Assembly (NCBI GenBank): GCA_016721425.1
Contig: JADKID010000015.1
Location: forward strand, 62,001 to 126,000
Source of the DNA: Bryobacterales bacterium
GTDB taxonomy: Bacteria > Acidobacteriota > Terriglobia > Bryobacterales > Bryobacteraceae
Length of the DNA: 64,000 nucleotides
Direction of reading: 5' to 3'
Shown here: positions 35,223-44,105 of the stretch, one piece after another
Position numbering within the stretch: the first letter of the stretch is position 1
Layout of the letters: each line of letters opens with the position of its first letter
The notes under the pieces: model-generated
What the model was told of the DNA's origin: nothing
Database searches by the model: none
What the model saw: the letters and a program-made list of their open reading frames with translations, nothing else
Made by a program: the position numbers and the translations under genes

Positions 35223-36659
35223 ATGAAGAACCAAATGCCGCTGGGTCGGAAACTGATCCTGCTGTTCTCGGCCATGCTGGTGGCCAGCCTGACTTTAAGT
35301 GTTGCTTCGCTGATGTTTGTGAACTTGTTGGGACAAGGCTTGCGGACCGCGACAAGCTCGACAGGGGAGAAGATCCTGTTGGCGGGGGACTACCGGAGTC
35401 TGACCGGTGACATGATCTCACTGGAACGCGGCATCATCACCCGCGCGGCAGTCAGCGACCGGCAGACGGTTCTGAAGTACGAATCGGAGTATCAGAAGTC
35501 CGTCCTGGCGGCGCACAAGAGCCTGGAGGAGATGCGGCCGCGTCTCACAACCGACGCGGGCCGCCGCATGGTGGAGCGCGCCGAGACCGTGCTGAAGACC
35601 TGGGCGGGGCTGCATCAACGCTTTCTTACGTTGGTATGGGCCAACAAAGACCCCAAGGAACTGGTGGCTTTCATCGGCGCTGAGGTATTGCCGGTGACGA
35701 ACGAGGCGGATCAGGTGGCTGCGGAGTTCCTGGCACAGCAGAAGCAGTTTCTGGCGGAGTCGGCATCGGAGGCCGAAACCAACATCAGCCGTAGCCGGAG
35801 TGCGGCGATTGGGTTATCGATTGTGAGTCTTCTGGTTGGCGCAATCGGGCTGGTGGTGGTGCGGCGGGCGACCGGTCAGTTGCGCAGCATTACCAAGGAC
35901 CTCGCTAGCGGTGCCACCCAGGTTGCATCGGCATCACGCCAGATCTCCGACACCAGCCAGAACCAGGCCACAGGCGCCAGCCAGCAGGCCGCTGCTTTGG
36001 AGGAGACGTCCTCGGCGAGCGAACAGGTGAGCGCGACATCGCGCGAGAACGCGGCCAGCGCTCGTCAGGCGGCGGAGGCCACCTCGCAGGTGCGCCGTTC
36101 CCTGCAGGACGTGACGAAAACGATGGCCGAGGCAGTGGAGGCGATGGGCCGCATCAATCACTCGTCGACGCGAATTTCGGCGATTCTCAAAGTCATCGAC
36201 GAGATCGCCTTCCAAACGAATATCCTGGCGTTGAACGCCTCGGTGGAAGCCGCCCGCGCCGGTGAGGCGGGACTCGGCTTCGCCGTGGTGGCGGATGAAG
36301 TGCGCAGCCTGGCGCAGCGCTGCGCCCAGGCGGCCAAGGACACATCGGGCCTGGTGGACGATTCCATCGCCAGTGCCGGAGACGGCAAAAACAAGCTGGA
36401 TGTGCTGGCCTCCTCGGTGACCAGCATGACCACCGCCGCCGATAGCGTGCAGTCCCTGGCGGCCGCGGTTCTGGATGGGAGCGTTCAGCAGGCGCAGGGC
36501 ATGGAGCAGATCTCCCGCACGGTACACGAGATGCAGCGCACGACGCAGGGTAGCGCGGCCAGTGCCGAAGAGGGAGCCTCGGCCGGCGAGCAGCTGTCCG
36601 CTCAGGCCGCCCAACTCCACAGCGTCGTGGAATCGCTTAGCGTCATGATCGGCGCCTGA
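35223..36659 (+). CDS. Methyl-accepting chemotaxis protein
   Basis: A 478-residue receptor. TM1 is at about residues 10-32, then a four-helix periplasmic domain, TM2 at about 197-215, then the cytoplasmic coiled coil. The hairpin tip is IDEIAFQTNILALNASVEAA with RAGEAGLGFAVVADEVRSLA. After TM2 the sequence goes directly into VVRRATGQLRSITKDLASGA and the signalling coil, so a standard HAMP domain (about 50 residues) is not seen. AGAGGTG precedes the ATG. No other chemotaxis genes are in the window. Confidence 0.92.
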   Translation: MKNQMPLGRKLILLFSAMLVASLTLSVASLMFVNLLGQGLRTATSSTGEKILLAGDYRSLTGDMISLERGIITRAAVSDRQTVLKYESEYQKSVLAAHKSLEEMRPRLTTDAGRRMVERAETVLKTWAGLHQRFLTLVWANKDPKELVAFIGAEVLPVTNEADQVAAEFLAQQKQFLAESASEAETNISRSRSAAIGLSIVSLLVGAIGLVVVRRATGQLRSITKDLASGATQVASASRQISDTSQNQATGASQQAAALEETSSASEQVSATSRENAASARQAAEATSQVRRSLQDVTKTMAEAVEAMGRINHSSTRISAILKVIDEIAFQTNILALNASVEAARAGEAGLGFAVVADEVRSLAQRCAQAAKDTSGLVDDSIASAGDGKNKLDVLASSVTSMTTAADSVQSLAAAVLDGSVQQAQGMEQISRTVHEMQRTTQGSAASAEEGASAGEQLSAQAAQLHSVVESLSVMIGA

Positions 36660-36668
36660 CCCAGCCCG

Positions 36669-38735
36669 CTACAGAAACAGCTTTGGCAGATACTCCGGCG
36701 CGTCCGAATACGCCTTCTCCGTGCCTTGTGCCACGCCGTACATGCGCTCGTGGCTGGCTATCGCGGCGCGCCCCATCTCTTCATACGGACGGTTGCAGAT
36801 GTCCAGAAATCCAATGTTGTAGTTCTCGCCATCAAATCGCCCCAGCGCGCTCTGGTCGTACAGCGTGAACCAGTGGACCCCCACGCAGTGCGGGTCCGCC
36901 GCCGCATCTTCCAGATACACACGATAGGCGCGCGCGCGGTCGGCCTGGTTCTTCAAATGGCCCAATCCCGGTGACGGCAGCCCCACATCCAGCGCCCCAA
37001 AGTGCCACTCGCCCACCATCACCGGCATATTCAACAGCTCGTCGATCCGCGCTGCGTCGGCCAGCGGCATCTTCTCTTGGTAGCAGTTCAGGCTGTAGAC
37101 GTCGAATGACTTCATGCCCTGCACCGCCCACTCCGGCGGCACGCCCGCCCACCGCATGCCCAGGTTCAGATGCTTCGGATCGGCCACCTTGCAGGCTTTG
37201 GAGAGTGTCACAAAATACCGCTCCACCATCCGCACGCTGAATTCGCGCAGATCGGCCAGCGCCGGCTTGCTCAACGCCCCCTTCCACCGCCCCCGCGCCA
37301 CACGGTCCAGTGTCGCCGCCATCCCCCAAGCCTTCTCCAGCGCCGCGTCCCCTTCGTACTTGCCCCGCAGGAACTTCGCCAGTTCCTCCCGCGTGGCGCA
37401 GGCGTCCGTGGTGTAGAGCATCCCAGCCGCCGGCAACTCCGACGAGAACCCCCACGTCGGCTCATTCATCAGGAAATAGCCAATAAACGCCGGGTCCGCC
37501 GCGGTGGTCTTGAGCTGCGCGGCATACTCTGTCGCGTCCAGCTCAAATCCAGCGTGGAACACATCCGGAAAATCGCGGTAAATCACGCCGCAGCGCGCCC
37601 CGCGAAAGCTCATCGGCCGCACATACGGAAACTGCGCCTTGGCCGCATACTCCCACTCGCTCCAATTGCCCACCGTGTTAAACCGCAGCTTCTTCATCTC
37701 AGAGAGCGCAATCCGCGCCCACTTCTCCCGCCATCCATTGCTGCCCAGCGAGCGCATCATGTTCGCGGCCAGGAAGTTGGCATACCTGCCGCGCGAGCCG
37801 TCGCTATCGGTGCGCCGCACCGCGCCGGGATACTCGCGCGCGTCCGGCATCCATGCCAGCGCGGATTCGATTCCATCGATGCGCGCATCCCCGTCCACCC
37901 GCACGCAATCGGCGCCCGCGCTCCAAAACGCATAGCCATCCGGATCCACCAGCCACCACCGCCCGTCCGCCTTCGCCGTGCGGAAAAACCCGCTCGCCTC
38001 GCCCAGCTTCTTCGCCTTCCACCCGCCCCAGCGCGAAAAGCTCTCCGGCCACGTGGTCTGGCCGGCCGAGGCATCCTGCCCACTGATCCGTGCCTTGAGC
38101 TCAGCCACGGAGCGCGTCTTGGCCGGCCATTCATGCAAACGGCTCTGGCCCAGTTCGTCCAGCAGCGGCCCTTTGGGCAGCACCGGGTCCGTCAGCTTTG
38201 GCACGGCCGTCGTGGAGGTGCGCAACTCGGTCATGCACCACCGCACGGGCTTCGCGCTCTTGCGCCACACCGTGAAGCTCATGCGATCCACCTTGTCCAG
38301 ATCCACGCGCTCGCCCGAAACCAGCGGCTTCAGAAATGCGCCCTCACGGTCCGCCATCCATTTGTTCTGATCCACCAGCCCCAGGTCCACCCGCATGCGC
38401 GCCGAACACTGGTTTAGCGCCGCGAAGCTCAGCCGGAACTCGCGCCCGTTCGCTCCCTCCTTCAACGTGACGCGGAACACGGCCATCTGCGCCCCATCCA
38501 ACAGGAAATCCGCGGTGATCTGCTTCGCCTTCCCCAGCGTGCCCGCCGGAAACTCGTAGGCCATGCCGTCGCCGGACGCCTCGGCCACAAACCAGTGCGC
38601 TCCCTCGATCGGCGCCGTGCCATCCTCTTCCCGCAGAGCCCCCAGCGTTTTCCACGTTCCCAGCTTCGGTCCTTCGGCGGCCAGCGCGGCGGCCGCGCCG
38701 AGGGTGGAAATGGTGATGAAGTGACGGCGTTCCAT
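36669..38735 (-). CDS. Secreted GH clan-A glycoside hydrolase (agarase-like)
   Basis: A 688-residue protein with a twin-Arg start (MERRHFITISTLGAAAALAA). About 200 residues of beta-rich carbohydrate-binding-like sequence come first, then a TIM-barrel catalytic part. Likely acid/base and nucleophile Glu are in GYFLMNEPTWGF and MPVMVGEWHFGALD, spaced as in clan GH-A. The layout resembles beta-agarase (GH50-like) proteins, though the family is not certain. It converges with the MCP gene with only 9 bp between stops. Confidence 0.7.
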   Translation of the reverse strand: MERRHFITISTLGAAAALAAEGPKLGTWKTLGALREEDGTAPIEGAHWFVAEASGDGMAYEFPAGTLGKAKQITADFLLDGAQMAVFRVTLKEGANGREFRLSFAALNQCSARMRVDLGLVDQNKWMADREGAFLKPLVSGERVDLDKVDRMSFTVWRKSAKPVRWCMTELRTSTTAVPKLTDPVLPKGPLLDELGQSRLHEWPAKTRSVAELKARISGQDASAGQTTWPESFSRWGGWKAKKLGEASGFFRTAKADGRWWLVDPDGYAFWSAGADCVRVDGDARIDGIESALAWMPDAREYPGAVRRTDSDGSRGRYANFLAANMMRSLGSNGWREKWARIALSEMKKLRFNTVGNWSEWEYAAKAQFPYVRPMSFRGARCGVIYRDFPDVFHAGFELDATEYAAQLKTTAADPAFIGYFLMNEPTWGFSSELPAAGMLYTTDACATREELAKFLRGKYEGDAALEKAWGMAATLDRVARGRWKGALSKPALADLREFSVRMVERYFVTLSKACKVADPKHLNLGMRWAGVPPEWAVQGMKSFDVYSLNCYQEKMPLADAARIDELLNMPVMVGEWHFGALDVGLPSPGLGHLKNQADRARAYRVYLEDAAADPHCVGVHWFTLYDQSALGRFDGENYNIGFLDICNRPYEEMGRAAIASHERMYGVAQGTEKAYSDAPEYLPKLFL

Positions 38736-38805
38736 GTCGGGACAGTATCAGAGCGCACCGTCTGTTTACAACCGCCCGCCGCCGGACTTATGATGACGGC
38801 GGCAG

Positions 38806-39678
38806 ATGACGAGCCGGCTGTTCGAACTGATGTCCCGCTGCGGCCTCTGGCACGAATCCACGCGCAGGCTGTTCGAACAGTCACATTCTCTGCCGGAAGC
38901 GATGCACGGCTACGTCTATGCTCGCTTCCCCAAGCCCTACGTCAGGCTTCTGCTCACTCCCAAGAACAAGGTCACGCACGAGGGCGTCGAAAACCTCGCG
39001 GCCCACTATCACGGCAAGGTGCTCACCCACGATCACGCCCGCGCCATCCTCACGCTGAACCGTGAAATTCCCCTGCGCGATCTGGAACAGATCATCCCCT
39101 ATCCCGTCGCCCGCAATCTCGTCCTCAACGGTCCACCGGACGTTCTCGCCTACGAGTGCCCCTGCCGCCACGCCCGCCCCAGCCACTGCCAGCCCACCCA
39201 AGTCTGCATGGTGATCGGCCAGCCCATGGTGGATTTCGTGCTGGCTCACAATCCTAAGGACAGCCGCCGCCTCACCCAACAGGAAGCGCTCGAGCTCCTG
39301 CGCGAAGAACACGAACGCGGCCACGTCCACTCCGCCTGGTTCAAAGACGCCATGATGCACCGCTTCTACTGCATCTGCAACTGCTGCCAGTGCTGTTGCG
39401 GGGGCATCGAGACCATGCGCAAGCACGGCGTTGCGATCCTCGCCTCCTCCGGCTATGTGGCCCAGCTCGATCCCTCCGTCTGCTCGCAGTGCGGCAACTG
39501 CGTGGAGGCCTGCCCCTTCGATGCGCTCACCATGCACAACAATGGAGTGGTGCTCGAATGGGCTCGCTGCCTCGGCTGCGGCGTTTGCGGCGTCAACTGC
39601 CCCTCGGACGCCATCCGCCTGATGCGCGACCAGCGCAAAGGCGTCCCTTTGGATGTGCGCACCCTCTCCACACCGTGA
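38806..39678 (+). CDS. Cys-rich 4Fe-4S dicluster ferredoxin-like protein
   Basis: A 290-residue soluble protein. The C-terminus carries two bacterial 4Fe-4S motifs, CSQCGNCVEACP (about residues 225-236) and CLGCGVCGVNCP (about 255-266). Upstream are unusual clusters CPCRHARPSHC (about 120-130) and CICNCCQCCCGG (about 190-201) that may bind another metal centre. No signal peptide is seen. The redox partner is unknown. It lies alone between a glycoside hydrolase and a methyltransferase. Confidence 0.8.
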   Translation: MTSRLFELMSRCGLWHESTRRLFEQSHSLPEAMHGYVYARFPKPYVRLLLTPKNKVTHEGVENLAAHYHGKVLTHDHARAILTLNREIPLRDLEQIIPYPVARNLVLNGPPDVLAYECPCRHARPSHCQPTQVCMVIGQPMVDFVLAHNPKDSRRLTQQEALELLREEHERGHVHSAWFKDAMMHRFYCICNCCQCCCGGIETMRKHGVAILASSGYVAQLDPSVCSQCGNCVEACPFDALTMHNNGVVLEWARCLGCGVCGVNCPSDAIRLMRDQRKGVPLDVRTLSTP

Positions 39679-39840
39679 CCTCCGCTGCTCACTGAAGCGT
39701 CACGTCGGGGTGCTCAATTCGGCGCCCGGAAAGTCATTGACTTAATTCACTTCGCTGATATTCTTCGGTGGTGGGCTGATCCTCCTGCCTCGGCTGGTGA
39801 AGCATCGCAGAACGGCAGCCTGACCATAGGAGGCTGCCCC

Positions 39841-40386
39841 ATGCTGGCTCGCTGGATTCTCCCCGTCCTGCTCCTCACCGCCGCGCCGCTCTGCGCTCAG
39901 GAATACGAGTACCCCGATAACCTCGACGTCCCCTACGTCCCCTCCCCCGATGCCGTCGTGAAGGCCATGCTCAAACTCGCCGCCGTCACCAAGGGCGATA
40001 CAGTCATCGATCTCGGCTGCGGCGATGGGCGCATCGTCGTCACCGCCGCCCTGGACTACGGCGCCAGCGGTATCGGCTACGACCTGAACCCGGAGCGCAT
40101 CAAGGAGGCGAACTCCAACGCGGCCAAGGCCGGCGTCGACAAGCGCGTTAAGTTCTTTGAAAAGAACCTCTTCGACGCTGACATCAAAGAAGCCACCGTC
40201 GTAACGCTTTACCTGCTGCCCGGCGTGAACGAGAAGCTCAAGCCGCGGTTGTTCGCTGAGCTGAAACCCGGCACCCGCGTGGTCTCCCACAGCTTCTCCA
40301 TGCCGGACTGGCCGCCCAAGGAAGAGATCCGCGTCGATGGGCGCACCGTCTATCTGTGGGTTATCCCCGACAAACAGGCCAAGTGA
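39841..40386 (+). CDS. SAM-dependent methyltransferase with N-terminal signal sequence
   Basis: A 181-residue protein with a hydrophobic N-terminus that looks like a signal peptide (MLARWILPVLLLTAAPLCAQ), then VPYVPSPDAVVKAMLKLA and motif I VIDLGCGDGRIVV, followed by GIGYDLNPERI and a VVTLYLLPG strand. The core matches FAM173/ATPSCKMT-like lysine methyltransferases, normally intracellular. A strong AGGAGG sits 7 bp before the ATG, so this start is well supported. Function and location are uncertain. Confidence 0.8.
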   Translation: MLARWILPVLLLTAAPLCAQEYEYPDNLDVPYVPSPDAVVKAMLKLAAVTKGDTVIDLGCGDGRIVVTAALDYGASGIGYDLNPERIKEANSNAAKAGVDKRVKFFEKNLFDADIKEATVVTLYLLPGVNEKLKPRLFAELKPGTRVVSHSFSMPDWPPKEEIRVDGRTVYLWVIPDKQAK

Positions 40387-40480
40387 CCTTCGCCAAGCAT
40401 CCGCTTCGCACCAAAGTCGCTCAGAACCAATCATTTGTGACAAAAATGTTAGTTTGTCGTCAACTTCGTCAATTGATGGC

Positions 40481-40509
40481 TTGACCCTTGACAGCGCTTG
40501 CATTAGTAT
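40481..40509 (+). promoter_or_regulatory. Sigma-70-type promoter for second TonB receptor
   Basis: TTGACC (40481-40486) is separated by 17 bp from TAGTAT (40504-40509), leaving a leader of about 70 nt before the ATG at 40583. A second TTGACA at 40488 has no well-spaced -10. Confidence 0.4.
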
Positions 40510-40582
40510 TGTCCCAGCCCAAATCGTTCTATGTGAGAACGGTTCGGACAGCCTAGTTCGCTAGACAGGGGGTCTCTCAGTC

Positions 40583-43500
40583 ATGCAGCTATCCGCAAGG
40601 AAGGCTCGCATCGTCATTTCGACGATCTTCATTCTCCTTGCCTGCACCGGCACGGTGTGGGCACAACAAATCTCCGGCACAATCTTCGGCTCTGTCAAAG
40701 ACGCTTCTCAGGGCGCAGTTGTAGGAGCCAAGGTAACCATCACCAACGTATCGCAAGGGTCCAGCCGCGAAGTTCAGACCGGTTCGGAAGGTACGTTTGC
40801 GGCGGCAAACGTTCAACCCGGAACCTATAACGTCACCATCGAAGCCGCCGGCTTCAAGAAACATGAGCAGAAGGACGTCAAGCTCTTCGCCAGCGATCGT
40901 CTCAGCCTCGGTGACATCGTCCTCTCCGTCGGTGGCACTACCGAAACCGTCACTGTTACTTCCGAAGCCGCGCAGATCCAGGCCGCCAGTGCGGAGCGCT
41001 CCGGCGTTCTCACCAACAGCCAGGTGGTCAACCTCGCGTTGACCAGCCGCAACCTGTTCGATCTCGTGAAGACCATTCCCGGCGTCGTCTACACCGGTAG
41101 CGGTGTGGGCGCCATCGCCGCCAACGGAAACCGCAACAACCAGAACAACTTCACCCTCGACGGCGTCACCAATATCGACACCGGTTCCAATGGCGGCACG
41201 CTCGCCAGCACGAACATGGACATGATCGCCGATATGAAGGTCACCACCAACTCGCAACCCGCCGAGCTGGGCCGCGCTTCCGGCGCCCAGATCCAGGTTG
41301 TCACCAAGTCCGGCACCAAGGACTTCCATGGCACCGGCTACTTCTTCCACCGCCACGAAGGTCTCAACGCCAACACCTGGCGCAACAACATCGACAAGCG
41401 CGCGCGTCCTTTCTACCGCTACAACTACGCCGGCTTCAACGTCGGCGGCCCCGTTTACATCCCCGGCAAGTTCAACAAGGACAAGGAAAAGTTCTTCTTC
41501 TTCATCGGCACCGAATGGCAGAACCAGCTCGTGCCCAACGACATCCGGAACGTGACCGTTCCCACGGCTTTGGAGCGCACGGGTGACTTCTCCCAATCCA
41601 AGGACGGCGGCGGCACTGCGCTGAGAATCCTGGATCCGGCCAACGGCAAGATCCAGTTCCCCAACAACCAAATTCCCCTCAGCCGGCTCAGCTCCGACGG
41701 CGTGAAGATCCTCAAGTTCTATCCGCTGCCTAACGCGATCGGTGTCAACCCTGGGTTCAACTACCAGTCTCAGCAATCGAATGCGTACCCCCGGCGCGAA
41801 GAAATCTATCGCGGCGACTACATCATCAACGACAAGTGGAAGGCCTATGCCCGCTTCCTTCGCAACAAGGATGAAACCAGCATGGCCTACGGCCAGTGGA
41901 ACGCTTCCTACAACATCCCCTTCGGCCCGATGAGCTTCGGCGCCCCCGGTTGGTCTCTGGTTGCCAACGTGACCACCATCATCAACCCCACGCTCACTAA
42001 CGAGTTCATCTTCGGCTCTTCGAAGAACGTCCTGCACATCTACCCCATCGACGATGCCTTTGATCGCGGCAAGTTGGGCCTCGCCTACAAGATGCCCTAT
42101 CCCACCGCCGACAAGCTGAACCTGGTGCAAAACTGGCAGTGGGACGTCCCGAATTCCCCCTCCCTCAACTTCACTGGGACACCCTTCTCCAACTTCAACC
42201 ACACGTGGGATATTACCGACAACATATCCAAGGTCTACGGCTCCCACACGTTCAAGGCCGGTCTCTACCTGCACAAGAGCGCCAAAGACCAGACCTCCAC
42301 CAGTTCGATCAACGGCTACATCAACTTCAACCGGGACGCCAACAACCCGGGCGACACAAACTGGGCCTGGTCCAACGCCCTGCTCGGCAACTACAACTAC
42401 CTGCAGCAGTCCAACCACGTGCTGAATGGCCAGTACCGCAACTGGAACGTGGAGTGGTTCCTCCAGGACAACTGGAAAGCCACCCAGAAGCTCACCATCG
42501 AATATGGCATGCGCTTCTATTACATCCAGCCGCAGTACGATGCTGCCGCGCAGACCGCCTCCTGGAACAAGACCCTCTATGATCCCGCCGCCAAGGGCGT
42601 TCTCCGCACCGCTGGCATCGAGAATGGCGTACGTTATTCCATCAACCCCCTCACGGGCGAACGCGGACCCGCCGCACTCATCGGTTCCCTCGTCAACACC
42701 GGCAAGGGCTTCGTCGATGGCCTCTATGCCAACGGTATGGGCCTCTCGGGTAAGAACTACCCCAAGGGCTTGCTGGACGACCGCGGCATCCACTATGCGC
42801 CGCGTTTGGGCATCGCCTACAAGCTCATGGACAAGACCGTGCTTCGTGCCGGCGCCGGCGTGTTCTACGATCGCCTCCAGGGCAACCCCATCTTCGACAT
42901 GCTGAATAACCCCCCCGGCACAGCCACGCCGCGGTTCTATTACGGCACACTGTCCACCATTCCCGCCGCCTCCGCCGGCATCTTCTTCCCCGGCGGCGCC
43001 AACGGCTTCGACAAGTCTGGCAACGTCCCCACCACCTACAACTGGAACGTTACCCTGCAGCGCGAGTTGCCCGGTGGCATCCTGTTCGACATCGCCTACG
43101 TCGGCTCTTCGTCGAACCACTTGCTCTACCGCCTCAACCAGAACGCCATCCCGCTGGGCGCCGCCTGGCTGCCGCAGAACCAGGATCCGCTCAACGCGAA
43201 TCCGAAGTTCGACGGCACCACCAGCAACGCAGCCAACTTCTACCGCCCCTATCAGGGCTTTACGAACACCACTGCTTACGGTTTCGGCGCCAACTCTAAC
43301 TATCACGCCATGCAGATCTCGGCCAACCGCCGCATGGCCAACAACTTCACGTTCGGTGTCGCCTACACATGGTCCAAGGCCATGGGCACCACCAACGACG
43401 ACTACACCGGCAACGTGCCCTTCAATATGCGCGCCGCCGATTACGCCGTGTTGAATAACGATCGCACCCAGGTGCTCGTGCTCAACTACCTCTACAGCAC

Positions 43501-44077
43501 GCCGAAAGTCATCAAGAGCAACAGCGGCGTTGCCAAGGTCGGCAAGGCGCTTGTGAACGACTGGCAGATCTCCGGCATCACCACCGTGCAAACCGGCGCT
43601 CCTGCCGCCATCAGCTTCTCCATCGATGGCGTCGGCAACCTGAACGAACGCTACACGGGCTCGCCTGACATCGGCCCGCGCGTCGTCTACACCGGCCGTC
43701 CGAACTATCCCAGAACTCTGGATCAGTTCATCGATGCGTCCGTCCTCGCTCTCCCGTCCGTTAAGGGCAGCCAGGGCTTCGATTCGTCGCGCTACCCCGT
43801 CCGTCAGCCGGGCTGGAACAATTGGGACGTCTCCGTCTTCAAGAACTTCCCGCTCCGCGAGGCCATGAGCATTCAGATTCGTCTCGAAATGTTCAACGCG
43901 CCAAACCATCCGCAGTTCAACGCCTACAACACAGGCGCCACGTTTAGCTCAACCACCGGTAAGGTCATTAACACGCCTACCGCGCTGGGTGGCACGGGTG
44001 GACGCTTCGGCTTTGGCGCCATCACCGGCACCAACGATCCGCGCCGCATCCAGCTCGCCGGGAAGATCTACTTCTAG
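40583..44077 (+). CDS. Oar-like TonB-dependent receptor (second copy)
   Basis: A 1164-residue outer-membrane receptor of the same build as the one at 12-15.4 kb. It has a signal peptide (cleavage near VWAQQ), a carboxypeptidase-regulatory-like domain at about residues 30-125, a plug (LALTSRNLFDLV, NNFTLDGVTNIDTG) and a beta-barrel ending in AGKIYF. The two are clearly different in sequence, so they are old paralogues and not a recent duplication. A GGGGG stretch lies upstream of the ATG. The TPR gene follows 28 bp later, possibly cotranscribed. Confidence 0.9.
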   Translation: MQLSARKARIVISTIFILLACTGTVWAQQISGTIFGSVKDASQGAVVGAKVTITNVSQGSSREVQTGSEGTFAAANVQPGTYNVTIEAAGFKKHEQKDVKLFASDRLSLGDIVLSVGGTTETVTVTSEAAQIQAASAERSGVLTNSQVVNLALTSRNLFDLVKTIPGVVYTGSGVGAIAANGNRNNQNNFTLDGVTNIDTGSNGGTLASTNMDMIADMKVTTNSQPAELGRASGAQIQVVTKSGTKDFHGTGYFFHRHEGLNANTWRNNIDKRARPFYRYNYAGFNVGGPVYIPGKFNKDKEKFFFFIGTEWQNQLVPNDIRNVTVPTALERTGDFSQSKDGGGTALRILDPANGKIQFPNNQIPLSRLSSDGVKILKFYPLPNAIGVNPGFNYQSQQSNAYPRREEIYRGDYIINDKWKAYARFLRNKDETSMAYGQWNASYNIPFGPMSFGAPGWSLVANVTTIINPTLTNEFIFGSSKNVLHIYPIDDAFDRGKLGLAYKMPYPTADKLNLVQNWQWDVPNSPSLNFTGTPFSNFNHTWDITDNISKVYGSHTFKAGLYLHKSAKDQTSTSSINGYINFNRDANNPGDTNWAWSNALLGNYNYLQQSNHVLNGQYRNWNVEWFLQDNWKATQKLTIEYGMRFYYIQPQYDAAAQTASWNKTLYDPAAKGVLRTAGIENGVRYSINPLTGERGPAALIGSLVNTGKGFVDGLYANGMGLSGKNYPKGLLDDRGIHYAPRLGIAYKLMDKTVLRAGAGVFYDRLQGNPIFDMLNNPPGTATPRFYYGTLSTIPAASAGIFFPGGANGFDKSGNVPTTYNWNVTLQRELPGGILFDIAYVGSSSNHLLYRLNQNAIPLGAAWLPQNQDPLNANPKFDGTTSNAANFYRPYQGFTNTTAYGFGANSNYHAMQISANRRMANNFTFGVAYTWSKAMGTTNDDYTGNVPFNMRAADYAVLNNDRTQVLVLNYLYSTPKVIKSNSGVAKVGKALVNDWQISGITTVQTGAPAAISFSIDGVGNLNERYTGSPDIGPRVVYTGRPNYPRTLDQFIDASVLALPSVKGSQGFDSSRYPVRQPGWNNWDVSVFKNFPLREAMSIQIRLEMFNAPNHPQFNAYNTGATFSSTTGKVINTPTALGGTGGRFGFGAITGTNDPRRIQLAGKIYF

Positions 44078-44105
44078 GCGAATCACAGGTATACTGGGCA
44101 ATTCC

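Noticed and set aside
37170..38417. A 415-codon plus-strand frame opposite the GH-A hydrolase
   Set aside because: Arg/Pro/His-rich shadow. The minus frame has a Tat-like signal and catalytic Glu motifs.
40589..43909. A 1106-codon open frame on the minus strand opposite the second TonB receptor
   Set aside because: It is the antisense shadow of a strongly coding frame in high-GC DNA. It is Val/Glu/Ala/Gly-rich with no motif, while the plus frame has a full receptor architecture.
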